Below, in pieces: positions 32,843-41,004 of a stretch of DNA of 64,000 nucleotides. The stretch is from Bacteroidota bacterium (GTDB lineage: Bacteria; Bacteroidota; Bacteroidia; Chitinophagales; Chitinophagaceae), in contig JAEZAM010000103.1 of NCBI GenBank assembly GCA_023430465.1, positions 7,174-71,173 of the forward strand, read 5' to 3'. The first letter of the stretch is position 1, and every line of letters starts with the position of its first letter. Position numbers and translations under genes: made by a program. Below the pieces are notes generated by a model. It saw only the letters and a program-made list of their open reading frames with translations, did no database searches and was not told the DNA's origin.

Positions 32843-34171
32843 ATGGCGCAGCAAACACCGGACGTGGACGCGATCCTGGAACGACTAAAGATAAAAGAGC
32901 TCAATGCAATGCAACTTGCTGCGATCGGGGCTGCAAAAGAAGAACAGGATATCTTGCTGCTTTCTGCCACCGGTTCGGGTAAAACACTAGCCTTCCTTTT
33001 GCCTTTACTGTACCGTCTTGACGGAACAAAACCCGTCACCCAGGCCATGATCATTGTTCCTTCACGGGAACTTGCCCTCCAGATCGAATCGGTATTCAAA
33101 AGCATGGGTCATTACATGAAGGTGACCTGTTGCTATGGTGGCCATCTACGTGAAACGGAAGAGAACAATCTGTTACAACCACCGGCACTGATCATTGGCA
33201 CGCCTGGCCGGCTGGCTGATCATATCAGGCGGGGAAACATTACCGTGGATAGCATCACCACGCTTGTGCTGGATGAATTTGATAAATCGCTGGAACTCGG
33301 TTTCCAGGAAGAGATGGCGTTCATCATTCAATCACTGCCGAATCTTTCCCGTCGCTGGCTGATCTCAGCCACAGCAGCCATAGAGGTACCGGAATTCGTA
33401 GGCCTGCAGGATGCAGTCCGGCTGGATTTTTTAGGTGACCATCGGGATGAATCAACCGGCCTGGCTATACGCGTGTTGAAATCACCCGAAAAGGATAAAC
33501 TGGAAACGCTGTTTCGCCTGGTGTGTATGATAGCGGGACGTTCCTGCATCATATTCTGCAATCACCGCGAGTCGGTGGCGCGGACCAGCCAGTTGCTGAA
33601 AGAGCGTGATATCGTCAATGTATTTTATCATGGCGCACTCGAGCAGCCTGAACGTGATGCTGCCCTGTGTAAGTTCAGGAATGGCACATCGACCGTGCTG
33701 GTAACAACAGATCTTGCAGCACGCGGGCTGGACATTGCCAACATCCGGTATATCATTCACTATCATCTCCCGTCCGGCGAAGATGTCTTTACACACCGCA
33801 ATGGTCGGACAGCGAGGATGGAGGCAAGCGGCACGGCCATCCTGATCATCGGCCCGGAAGAAAAATTACCGCCCTACCTGTCGCCTGACACGGAGGCGAT
33901 CAGTTTGCCCGAAGAAACGATCATTCCAGAGAAACCAAAATGGTCAACACTTTTTATCGCCGCCGGGAAAAAAGACAAGGTCAACAAGGTTGATATCGTG
34001 GGATTCCTTTCCAATAAAGGTGATCTGAAAAAGGAGGACATCGGCCTGATCGAGGTAAAAGATTTTTTCTCCTTCGTGGCCGTGCGGAAACCCCGGGTCG
34101 CACATACCCTGCAACAGATCAAAGAACACAAACTGAAGAATAAAAAAGTAAAGATCTCTGTTGCGAAATAA
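32843..34171 (+). CDS. DEAD/DEAH-box RNA helicase with DEFD motif II
   Basis: The 442-residue protein (ATG 32843) carries all helicase core motifs: ATGSGKT (42-48), PSRELALQ, GTPGRLADH, DEFD (144-147) in place of DEAD, SAT (175-177), then IIFCNHRES, VLVTTDLAARGLD and HRNGRTARM. It unwinds short RNA duplexes in ribosome or mRNA work. Motif VI lacks the last glycine of HRxGRTGR (alanine instead). The C-terminal region of about 80 residues (KVNKVDIVGFLSNKGDLKK) is DbpA-like and may bind rRNA. The phosphoesterase gene overlaps its 3' end. Confidence 0.92.
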   Translation: MAQQTPDVDAILERLKIKELNAMQLAAIGAAKEEQDILLLSATGSGKTLAFLLPLLYRLDGTKPVTQAMIIVPSRELALQIESVFKSMGHYMKVTCCYGGHLRETEENNLLQPPALIIGTPGRLADHIRRGNITVDSITTLVLDEFDKSLELGFQEEMAFIIQSLPNLSRRWLISATAAIEVPEFVGLQDAVRLDFLGDHRDESTGLAIRVLKSPEKDKLETLFRLVCMIAGRSCIIFCNHRESVARTSQLLKERDIVNVFYHGALEQPERDAALCKFRNGTSTVLVTTDLAARGLDIANIRYIIHYHLPSGEDVFTHRNGRTARMEASGTAILIIGPEEKLPPYLSPDTEAISLPEETIIPEKPKWSTLFIAAGKKDKVNKVDIVGFLSNKGDLKKEDIGLIEVKDFFSFVAVRKPRVAHTLQQIKEHKLKNKKVKISVAK

Positions 34172-35126
34172 ACTCCTGATACCAGTATTGATCGCTTTTG
34201 CATGCAGTACACTAACGTTCAGCTCATGCACTGTGCGGGGCTGGGGAAGGGGAGAGAAACAAGTGCACCTGGCGGGCGGAGAAACAGGCGTGCGTTTTTT
34301 TGTGATTGGTGATTGGGGTGAAAAGGGCACTGCAGGACAGCAGGCGGTGGCGAATGCGATGGAGCAACGCGCTTCACTGATGCCACCGCACTTCATTGTC
34401 TCTTCAGGAGATAATTTTTACGACGCGGGCGTGTCCGGCATTTCCGATCCCCAATGGCAATCCACATTTGAAAATATTTATAAATTGAACGGAGTATCCT
34501 GGTTTCCCGTCCTTGGCAATCATGATTACATCCTCGATCCGCAGGCGCAGGTGGATTATTCACAGATAAGTGGACGGTGGAAAATGGAAGAACGTTACTA
34601 TTCAAAGAAGTTCCAGGTGGGCAATGATTCCCTGTTGATCTTATTCATCGATACTGAGCCGATAGAGCGGGAGCTGCGGGGTATTGTACCTGATGGAGTA
34701 AAGATTGCGAGTGAGTTTACCACTCGGCAAAGGTCGTGGATGATAAACGAGCTTTCCGCAAGCCGGGCCAAATGGAAAATGGTGGTAGGGCATCATCCGG
34801 TCAATACTGGTGGTGCAAGGCGACATTCCTCCCGCACGCGAAAAATGAGAGCATATCTTCATGATATCTTTGAAAAATACAAGGTGGATATATACTGGAG
34901 CGGACATGAACACCAGTTGGAATACATTGTTCCGCGGGGTTACACGCGTTATGTGATTTCAGGCGCGGGTTCGCATACCTCTCACCTCGGCTATCTGAAG
35001 GCGGGCCGCCGTTTCGCTGCAAGGCAAACAGGTTTTGTGGAATGTAAAGTAACGAGTGATACAGTTGAGTTAAATTTTATCAATAATAACAAACAGATTC
35101 TGTACACGGATCATATCCGTAAATGA
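34161..35126 (+). CDS. Calcineurin-like metallophosphoesterase, secreted purple-acid-phosphatase type
   Basis: The 321-residue product has all metal-binding motifs of the family: VIGDWG, SGDNFYDAG, LGNHDY, VVGHHP and WSGHEHQ. DWGEKG and the early SGDNFYDAG match acid-phosphatase type 5-like enzymes. A lipobox-like FSSC follows the hydrophobic leader, so it is likely a lipoprotein. The only start in the right place is TTG 34161, which overlaps the helicase 3' end by 11 bp; no in-frame ATG precedes the first motif. Overlap suggests translational coupling. Substrates are unknown; phosphomonoesters are likely. Confidence 0.88.
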   Translation: MRNKLLIPVLIAFACSTLTFSSCTVRGWGRGEKQVHLAGGETGVRFFVIGDWGEKGTAGQQAVANAMEQRASLMPPHFIVSSGDNFYDAGVSGISDPQWQSTFENIYKLNGVSWFPVLGNHDYILDPQAQVDYSQISGRWKMEERYYSKKFQVGNDSLLILFIDTEPIERELRGIVPDGVKIASEFTTRQRSWMINELSASRAKWKMVVGHHPVNTGGARRHSSRTRKMRAYLHDIFEKYKVDIYWSGHEHQLEYIVPRGYTRYVISGAGSHTSHLGYLKAGRRFAARQTGFVECKVTSDTVELNFINNNKQILYTDHIRK

Positions 35127-35134
35127 GACCCTGC

Positions 35135-35142
35135 TATCTTTG
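35135..35142 (+). promoter_or_regulatory. Candidate -7 box (TATCTTTG) next to a start codon
   Basis: A perfect TAnnTTTG match only 3 nt before the ATG at 35146. If active, the transcript would be leaderless or nearly so. Confidence 0.4.
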
Positions 35143-35145
35143 ATT

Positions 35146-35595
35146 ATGCGATCAATCCTGACCATTCTTTTTGTGATCATTGCTATGATCAAGGCCGATA
35201 ACTCGGCTGCATCCGAAGCCACGATGGCCCTTGATACAGTGCCGGCGTTTACAGGAAAGTTCACCGACGACTATGGCATCGGTTATCACATCACCGACAG
35301 CGTATGGACACAACTGCCGAAAGCAAAATACCATGTGCTGGAATGGAACCGGGCAGAACAATATATCCTTGCCAGGAATGATGACAACAATCCTTCCGAA
35401 AAAGGCCTGTATACCCGCATAGACTATCTCGTGCTACCGGGTATGGCACCATGGACCTGGGCTTTTTGCCTGACGACCTATAACGCGATCTCAGCCGAAG
35501 TTGCTCTTAAAGCTGCTGCTGCTGATCGCTTGAACCCGCGCAAGGGCTGCAATGGTTTTCCATTTTCCAGAATGAAAAAAGCGGAACATGACTGA
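35146..35595 (+). CDS. Secreted hypothetical protein
   Basis: ATG 35146 gives 149 residues with a signal peptide (MRSILTILFVIIAMIKADNS). The mature domain has conserved-looking aromatic and acidic patches: FTDDYGIGYHITDSVW, NDDNNPSEKGLYTRIDYL, and PWTWAFCLTTYNA followed by NPRKGCNGFPFSRMKK. Two cysteines could form a disulfide in the periplasm. I do not know a named family. It precedes and overlaps the Gfo/Idh/MocA gene by 8 bp, so the two may be co-translated. Confidence 0.7.
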   Translation: MRSILTILFVIIAMIKADNSAASEATMALDTVPAFTGKFTDDYGIGYHITDSVWTQLPKAKYHVLEWNRAEQYILARNDDNNPSEKGLYTRIDYLVLPGMAPWTWAFCLTTYNAISAEVALKAAAADRLNPRKGCNGFPFSRMKKAEHD

Positions 35596-36580
35596 CAAAG
35601 CAATACAATGGGGAATCATCGGGTGTGGGGATGTGACGGAAGTGAAAAGCGGGCCTGCATTCAGTAAGGTGCCCGGGTCAAAGCTGGTAGCCGTCATGCG
35701 ACGCGATGCCGCAAAAGCAGCCGACTATGCACAGCGACATGGAGTGCCCGCCTGGTATGATGATGCAGCGTTATTACTCGCTGATCCCGCTGTCAATGCA
35801 ATTTATGTGGCCACTCCGCCATCAACACATGCGCACTACACAAACTTGGCCATAGACGCCGGCAAGCCGGTGTACGTGGAAAAGCCAATGGCACTTGACG
35901 CTGGTCAGGCAGAAGAGATGACAGATTATGCCCTCGAAAAAAATGTACCCCTGGTGGTGGCGCACTACCGCCGCGCACAGCCACTTTACCTGGAAATAAA
36001 ACAGCTCCTCGATGCTGGCGCCATCGGCAGGCCTGCGGTGATCAATCTTCGTTTACACAAACCACAACGAACACACTCATCCAACACATCTGTACCCTGG
36101 CGTCTTGACCCGGCGATCTCCGGTGGCGGGCTATTTCACGACCTTGCGCCGCACCAACTGGACATCATCTACTGGTTGTTTGGAAAAGCGACCCAAGTCT
36201 CCGGTTTCGCGCTGAACCATTCAGGCACTACGGATGCCGATGATTTAGTGACAGCACAAATGATGCTTGAAAAAGATATCATCTTCAACGGGGAATGGAA
36301 TTTCACCAATACAATTATGCCCAACATCGACCGCTGTGAGATCATCGGCGACAAAGGATCCATCAGTTTCAGTTTTTTTGATCATCAACCCATAGAACTT
36401 TCGAGGAATGGGAAAATCGATCAGCTTCATTTCGAAAAATTACCCCACGTACAGGAACCGATGATCGCCAAAGTGGTGAATTATTTTTTGGGAAAGGGGG
36501 AAAATCCTTGCACAGGAGCCGATGGAATGTATGTGATGCAACTCATCGATGAAATTACTTTGAAAAAAACATCCCTTTAG
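35588..36580 (+). CDS. Gfo/Idh/MocA-family NAD(P)-dependent oxidoreductase
   Basis: The 330-residue product opens with a Rossmann fold (WGIIGCGDVTEVKSGP), then VYVEKPMAL, which holds the EKP motif with its catalytic lysine near residue 98. The C-terminal domain has GGGLFHDLAPHQLDIIYWLFG, in which the histidine is the usual active-site partner. These enzymes oxidise or reduce sugars, inositols or related substrates in the cytosol; the substrate cannot be read from the sequence. The start ATG overlaps the previous gene by 8 bp. A 154-bp gap without a gene follows. Confidence 0.92.
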   Translation: MTDKAIQWGIIGCGDVTEVKSGPAFSKVPGSKLVAVMRRDAAKAADYAQRHGVPAWYDDAALLLADPAVNAIYVATPPSTHAHYTNLAIDAGKPVYVEKPMALDAGQAEEMTDYALEKNVPLVVAHYRRAQPLYLEIKQLLDAGAIGRPAVINLRLHKPQRTHSSNTSVPWRLDPAISGGGLFHDLAPHQLDIIYWLFGKATQVSGFALNHSGTTDADDLVTAQMMLEKDIIFNGEWNFTNTIMPNIDRCEIIGDKGSISFSFFDHQPIELSRNGKIDQLHFEKLPHVQEPMIAKVVNYFLGKGENPCTGADGMYVMQLIDEITLKKTSL

Positions 36581-36734
36581 TTCACAGTTTGTTTCAGGGA
36601 GATACAGACCAATGGCGGGTTTCAGCCGGTCACCGTGGCTGTTTCCCAAAATGGTCATCGCAGCCTGTTTTCTGAAGCCATCTTGCAGGTGCATGGCATA
36701 CGCTTTGTGATCCTGTGTTAACTAAACAAAAGGC

Positions 36735-37583
36735 ATGGAAGAACAATACCGTCAAAGTAAGGACAGCCATTTTATCCCGATGACCTCCGTTTCTGCTGGC
36801 AAGCAACGCGAGGCCGCACCGGGTGTGTTTTATTATACCAACCCGATCGTGAATGTCATTATGATCGGCGAGGCGAATTCACCTGGCTGGGTACTTGTCG
36901 ATGCTGGTATGCCAGGCTCCGGCAGCAAGATCATGGATGTGGTGAAGGAGCGTTTTCCCGATCATCCCGTGCCTTCCGCTATCATACTTACTCATGGCCA
37001 CTTTGACCATGTTGGCGGCATCGTACACCTGCTGGAGAACTGGGGTGTACCCGTGTATGCACATCCGCTTGAGTTTCCTTACCTCACGGGCTTACAGGCA
37101 TATCCCGAACCAGACCCGACTGTAGAAGGCGGGCTGCTGGCAAAGATATCATCCATCTATCCGCATGAGCCTGTAGATATAAAAAATGCGTTACTGCCTT
37201 TGCCAACCGATGGTACCGTACCCGGCCTGGCGGGCTGGCGCTGGATCCATACACCCGGCCATAGCCCCGGCCATACGGCCTTCTTCCGGGAATCTGATAG
37301 GGTATTAATTGCAGGTGACGCGTTCGTCACCGTGAGGCAGGATTCCCTGTACAAAGTACTGATCCAGGAAAAAGAAGTAAACGGACCACCCCGCTACCTG
37401 ACGACCGACTGGCAGGCCGCAAAAGAATCCGTGCAACAACTTCATGCATTGAACCCGGCGGTAGCCATTACAGGTCACGGCACAGCTATGGAAGGGGAGG
37501 AACTGAGCTCAGAGCTTGCTGACCTCGCTCAGAATTTTGATGAGCTCGCAATACCTCAGCATGGTAAATACGTACCAAAGTAA
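36735..37583 (+). CDS. MBL-fold metallo-hydrolase
   Basis: The 282-residue product has the beta-lactamase fold motif ILTHGHFDHVGG (HxHxDH), HTPGHSPGHTAFF near residue 172 and IAGDAF (the bridging aspartate). Together they hold a dinuclear metal centre. There is no signal peptide, so it is cytosolic. The family covers glyoxalase II-like, lactonase and persulfide dioxygenase activities; nothing here singles one out. The start ATG at 36735 lies after a 154-bp gap that has no gene and no clear repeat. The following sensor kinase is 108 bp downstream and is probably separately transcribed. Confidence 0.9.
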   Translation: MEEQYRQSKDSHFIPMTSVSAGKQREAAPGVFYYTNPIVNVIMIGEANSPGWVLVDAGMPGSGSKIMDVVKERFPDHPVPSAIILTHGHFDHVGGIVHLLENWGVPVYAHPLEFPYLTGLQAYPEPDPTVEGGLLAKISSIYPHEPVDIKNALLPLPTDGTVPGLAGWRWIHTPGHSPGHTAFFRESDRVLIAGDAFVTVRQDSLYKVLIQEKEVNGPPRYLTTDWQAAKESVQQLHALNPAVAITGHGTAMEGEELSSELADLAQNFDELAIPQHGKYVPK

Positions 37584-37691
37584 TCGCTACCGATGTGCGA
37601 AGTGAGGAAGATGTCGCACCGTATTTTCCGGTCAAATTCGTGACTGAAATTAACTTTTTGCTTAGGCGCCGACCCTCACCGCTGGTAATTA

Positions 37692-38783
37692 ATGACTATT
37701 TTAGCAACGGAAGGCCGGTCTATGCAACATCCTCAATCCCTACATACTACTTCATCACAGGAAGACCGGCTTCAGTTACTCTCTTTCGCCACCCGCGAAG
37801 GTATTTGGGAATATGACTTTGAAACGGGCCAGGCATTTTATAACCAGGGTATGGAGGAGTTGTTTGGCTATACGGCGGCTGAGATGGCCGATAACAACGA
37901 ATGGTGGCGCAGCAACATTCATCCGCAGGATAAGAAGCGGATCATCTCATCCATGGATGATCTTCTAAAAGGTGATAAGACGGTCTGGTGGGGAAAATAC
38001 CAATTCCTTTGCAGGAACGGCAGCTATAAGCTCATCGTTGACCGGCTGTTTGTAGTGCGTAATCCAGATGGACAACCGCTACGACTCATCGGCACGATGC
38101 AGGACATGAGCGAACTCGCCACGCTGCAGGAAGAACTGGAACATATCAGCCGCACGCACAGGCGGGCGATGGTGAAGGCCATTTTTCTTGCAGAAGAAAA
38201 AGAACGGCATAGCATCAGCGAAGAGCTGCATGAAAATATCAACCAGGTGCTTGCTGCGATCAACATGCACATTTCACAGGTAAAGCAATATACAACCGAA
38301 GAAGGATTACACTGGATAAAAGACGCACAGGAGCTGTTGCTCGATTCCATTTCGGGGATACGATCCATCTCAAAGCGTTTATCGCCGATCATCCTTACTT
38401 CGCTCGGGTTGCCGACTGCCTTTGATGAATTACTTTCCACGCTGCAGGAAAATATGCCGGTCAAATACTCAATCCGTGTGGATGATGAGGTATTGTCATT
38501 GATCGACACCCGCATGCAAACAGTTTTCTATCGCATAGCGGAAACGCAGGTGATGAATATCCTCCGGCATTCGTCCGCCACCAGCGTGGCGATAGTGATG
38601 ACAGTAGAGAACGAACGGGTCCACATGTCCATCACGGACAACGGAGACGGAGTTGATCTCAAGAATCTCGAGTACGGCCGGGGCTTTTCGATCATCCAGG
38701 AAAGGGCCGAGGCTTTCGGTGGTAGTTTCAAACTGCAGAGCACACCGGGTAAAAAGGGTTTTACGATGGAAGTGATAATCTGA
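37692..38783 (+). CDS. Soluble PAS-domain sensor histidine kinase (HisKA_3/NarX-like)
   Basis: The 363-residue product has a PAS fold at about 25-140 (GIWEYDFETGQAFYNQGM, WWRSNIHPQD, LIGTMQDMSE). A short coiled coil leads to the dimerisation helix EKERHSISEELHENINQVL, with the predicted phospho-histidine H180. The ATPase domain follows with NILRHSSATSVAI, DNGDGVD and GRGFSIIQERAEAFGG. This is the arrangement of NarX/DegS-like kinases. No transmembrane helix is present, so the ligand is cytosolic. A response regulator is not adjacent, so it is an orphan here. The start could be 37692 or ATG 37722. Confidence 0.88.
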   Translation: MTILATEGRSMQHPQSLHTTSSQEDRLQLLSFATREGIWEYDFETGQAFYNQGMEELFGYTAAEMADNNEWWRSNIHPQDKKRIISSMDDLLKGDKTVWWGKYQFLCRNGSYKLIVDRLFVVRNPDGQPLRLIGTMQDMSELATLQEELEHISRTHRRAMVKAIFLAEEKERHSISEELHENINQVLAAINMHISQVKQYTTEEGLHWIKDAQELLLDSISGIRSISKRLSPIILTSLGLPTAFDELLSTLQENMPVKYSIRVDDEVLSLIDTRMQTVFYRIAETQVMNILRHSSATSVAIVMTVENERVHMSITDNGDGVDLKNLEYGRGFSIIQERAEAFGGSFKLQSTPGKKGFTMEVII

Positions 38784-38896
38784 GTGCGGAGAGCGGTGTG
38801 CGGAGTGCGCAGTGAGCAAGAGATTCGCAAACAACATCTTAAAAGTTTTCCACACTCCACCCTCCGCACTCCACACTCTGACAGGGTTTGCGTGAA
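38784..38896. repeat. Inverted GGAGTGCGG / CCGCACTCC tract (family C)
   Basis: Directly after the kinase stop lies GAGTGCGGAGAGCGGTGTG, continuing with GCGGAGTGCGCAG. About 55 nt later comes the complementary style CCACACTCCACCCTCCGCACTCC. The arms can pair as an imperfect stem of some 28 bp. A related GAGCGGAGAGCGGAGTGCGG tract occurs at 14516. The right end merges with a family A piece (GTTTGCGTGAAGC). Confidence 0.6.
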
Positions 38897-38922
38897 GCTG
38901 CTAAAAATCGTAGTTTCAGCAA

Positions 38923-39768
38923 ATGAAGCCACTGCTCTTATTTACCCTCCTCTTAGGCCATCAATTCGCCATCAGCCAGGACAGCATTGTAGTACCACTT
39001 TGGAAAAATGGTCCGCCGGGTTTTGAAGCCCGCCGTCATGAAAAAGAATTGGCCAAAGACTGGTGGGTGAAGAACATCCATAATCCTTCGATCACTGTGT
39101 TCCGCGCACCTGCAGATATCGCAACGGGTGCGGCTATGCTGATCTGCCCAGGCGGTGGGCATCGGGCACTTGTATTCAATTCGGAAGGCAGGGATGCCGC
39201 AAAATATCTTAATAGTATTGGTATAACGGCCATCGTACTGAAGTACAGGTTGTTTCGCGAAGAGGGTTCACCTTATACAGAAGAACATACACGGCAGGAT
39301 GTGTTTCGCGCTATGCGTGTTGCAAAGAGCAGGGCAGGAGAGTGGAACATAGATACCGCACGATTGGGCATCATGGGTTTTTCAGCCGGTGGAGAACTCG
39401 CAGGATGGCTGTCTTATAACACAGGAAAAGATTATGTTGTCACGAATGATGTCATCGATAAAATAAGTGCCCAACCTGCATTCCAGGTGCTGGTATACCC
39501 CGGACCACTTGTTGTGCCTGAAAAAATCACCTCAGCCGCACCTGCCTCGCTGCTGGTCGCTGCAAATGATGATACCTGCTGTTCCGAACCGATTGTAAAA
39601 TTATTGCAACTTCACCGACAGGCCCGTGTACCAGTTGAAGTGCACATGTATGCAAAAGGGGATCATGCCTTCAACATGGGAAAGCGAACAAAATTACAAA
39701 GCATCCGTTCCTGGCCCGCCCGCATGAAAGAGTGGCTGGATGATAACGGGTTCTCCCGGCCTCAATAA
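38923..39768 (+). CDS. Secreted alpha/beta hydrolase (BD-FAE / acetyl-esterase type)
   Basis: The 281-residue product starts with a short signal peptide (MKPLLLFTLLLGHQFAIS). The nucleophile elbow is GFSAGG, the oxyanion region is ICPGGGHRAL, and the acid and histidine are in VAANDDTCC and KGDHAFNMG. This pattern is typical of BD-FAE/acetyl xylan esterase-like enzymes that deacylate plant or microbial polysaccharides. It stands alone between two repeat tracts. Its stop codon at 39766-39768 opens the ladder of stop codons described below. I see no carbohydrate-binding module. Confidence 0.85.
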   Translation: MKPLLLFTLLLGHQFAISQDSIVVPLWKNGPPGFEARRHEKELAKDWWVKNIHNPSITVFRAPADIATGAAMLICPGGGHRALVFNSEGRDAAKYLNSIGITAIVLKYRLFREEGSPYTEEHTRQDVFRAMRVAKSRAGEWNIDTARLGIMGFSAGGELAGWLSYNTGKDYVVTNDVIDKISAQPAFQVLVYPGPLVVPEKITSAAPASLLVAANDDTCCSEPIVKLLQLHRQARVPVEVHMYAKGDHAFNMGKRTKLQSIRSWPARMKEWLDDNGFSRPQ

Positions 39769-39912
39769 GGTTGAGGCTGAGTTTGAGGTTGAGGTTGAGG
39801 TTGAGGCTAAGGTTGAGGCTAAGATTAATTTTGACAATTCCCCGCAATCTTTCGGCACGTTAAGGGAGCGAACGGTAATGAATTTCCACCTTAACCTCAA
39901 CCTTAACCTAAA
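39769..39912. repeat. TGAGGT/TTAACC hexamer repeat between convergent genes (family B)
   Basis: The left arm is a run of GGTTGAGG-type hexamers from 39769 to about 39823; the right arm is CCACCTTAACCTCAACC to 39910. The arms are inverted and can pair. In the reading frame of the esterase the left arm gives a stop codon at every second codon. Relatives lie at 14754-14780 and 59266-59296. Confidence 0.7.
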
Positions 39913-40839
39913 TCAGTAAGGATAAAGCCCCGTCACCGAACCACCCGACGGGCCCGTCCAGGTAATGCGGAGATAGTAACTCCCATTGCCAGGACAGGAT
40001 GTGACCGCGCCCTGGTTATTCAATCCAAACAGCACCGTGCCGCTGAATCCTGCAGACTGGTATAGCAACGCACCACTGGTGATGCGAAAGTTACAATCCT
40101 GCCGGATCACGACCGGGCTGGTTGAAGATGTTGTAAAGCTGGCACCGAAGCGGTTTGTGCCCCACTCAGCAATATTGTCAACGCCACCTGCGCTGTGTAT
40201 ACCGCGACTTGAAACGACGACACCATTCTGGTAAGTAAACGTACGCTCTTTCGCTACGTTCCACGTACGTTGGGTGTTATCATCAAAGGTCACCTGCAGG
40301 CCATTGCTCTCAACGCGATGCACAATAGAGGGCAGGGTAGCGAGTTGGATCATCAACCCGCCGCTCACGTTCGTGTAGGTCTGCGTGCCGTTTATGGTTA
40401 TACTCTTCGCGTCAGCGGTACGCGTGATCTTGAAGTTTTGAAAAGATACAATGATCACCGCACCCGGGTTTCTCCAGCGGGTGTTGGCATTGACTGAAAT
40501 AACGATCACACCGGTTCTTGTAGTTCCATTGTTGCACGCATTGCTTCCATCGTATGTCAGGGTGAGTGTGCGGACATTGTTGGCACTGTCGAGAACGATA
40601 GCAGCATCACAGATAATACCAAGTATCTCCTGCCCACGACCAGCGATGGGAACAGCAGCTTCCAGGGCCAGGTTTATGTCCGCTCCGGCTGCGTCCATAC
40701 TTGCAGAAAAATTGTTCTGATCGTCCACCTGGGCTTTCGCCTGGGTATCCATGATGAGTTCTTCGATCTTATCCCGGCTGCAGGACACAGCCAACGCAGC
40801 GATAGCGATAATCGATACAAGAAACGAATTTTTGAACAT
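39913..40839 (-). CDS. Hypothetical lipoprotein, beta-rich
   Basis: Starting at ATG 40839 gives 308 residues with a lipobox AVSC (Cys20), followed by SRDKIEELIMDTQAKAQVDD. The mature part is beta-strand-rich with repeated Thr-Gly-Asn turns: TGVIVISVNANTRWRN, SITINGTQTYTNVSGG, FTYQNGVVVSSRG. It ends in YLRITWTGPSGGSVTGLYPY. I do not recognise the family. It is likely displayed on the outer membrane. An alternative start 36 residues earlier gives a poorer leader. Promoter elements would lie in the 165-bp gap shared with the divergent epimerase. Confidence 0.7.
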   Translation of the reverse strand: MFKNSFLVSIIAIAALAVSCSRDKIEELIMDTQAKAQVDDQNNFSASMDAAGADINLALEAAVPIAGRGQEILGIICDAAIVLDSANNVRTLTLTYDGSNACNNGTTRTGVIVISVNANTRWRNPGAVIIVSFQNFKITRTADAKSITINGTQTYTNVSGGLMIQLATLPSIVHRVESNGLQVTFDDNTQRTWNVAKERTFTYQNGVVVSSRGIHSAGGVDNIAEWGTNRFGASFTTSSTSPVVIRQDCNFRITSGALLYQSAGFSGTVLFGLNNQGAVTSCPGNGSYYLRITWTGPSGGSVTGLYPY

Positions 40840-40912
40840 AAAGTTTGTTTGGGTAAGGTTTCCGGGCCGGGCCCATGATTCCAAAAAACGGTGCGTTGGT
40901 AAATTTATTGCA

Positions 40913-40949
40913 GTATGCCAACCGCAGCTTACGTTCTGGCTGGGCATAC
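40913..40949. promoter_or_regulatory. Hairpin/dyad upstream of the epimerase promoter
   Basis: GTATGCC at 40913 and GGGCATAC at 40942 form the arms, extended by ACC/GGcT with one bulge. The dyad lies between the two divergent genes, about 30 nt upstream of the TACCTTTG box at 40981-40988. It could be an operator. Confidence 0.3.
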
Positions 40950-40980
40950 CAGTAATTCTCCCAAACTCACAGCGGACATT

Positions 40981-40988
40981 TACCTTTG
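40981..40988 (+). promoter_or_regulatory. Candidate -7 box (TACCTTTG) for the epimerase gene
   Basis: A perfect TAnnTTTG match, 16 nt before the ATG at 41005. Confidence 0.45.
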
Positions 40989-41004
40989 GTGTTCAACATC
41001 AGCT

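Noticed and set aside
36581..36734. Small open frames in the gap between the oxidoreductase and MBL genes
   Set aside because: Both strands give short frames with no start context or natural composition; I see nothing functional there.
39769..39912. CRISPR or telomere-like array
   Set aside because: The units are 6 nt, imperfect, without unique spacers, and arranged as inverted arms; neither a CRISPR array nor a replicon end fits.
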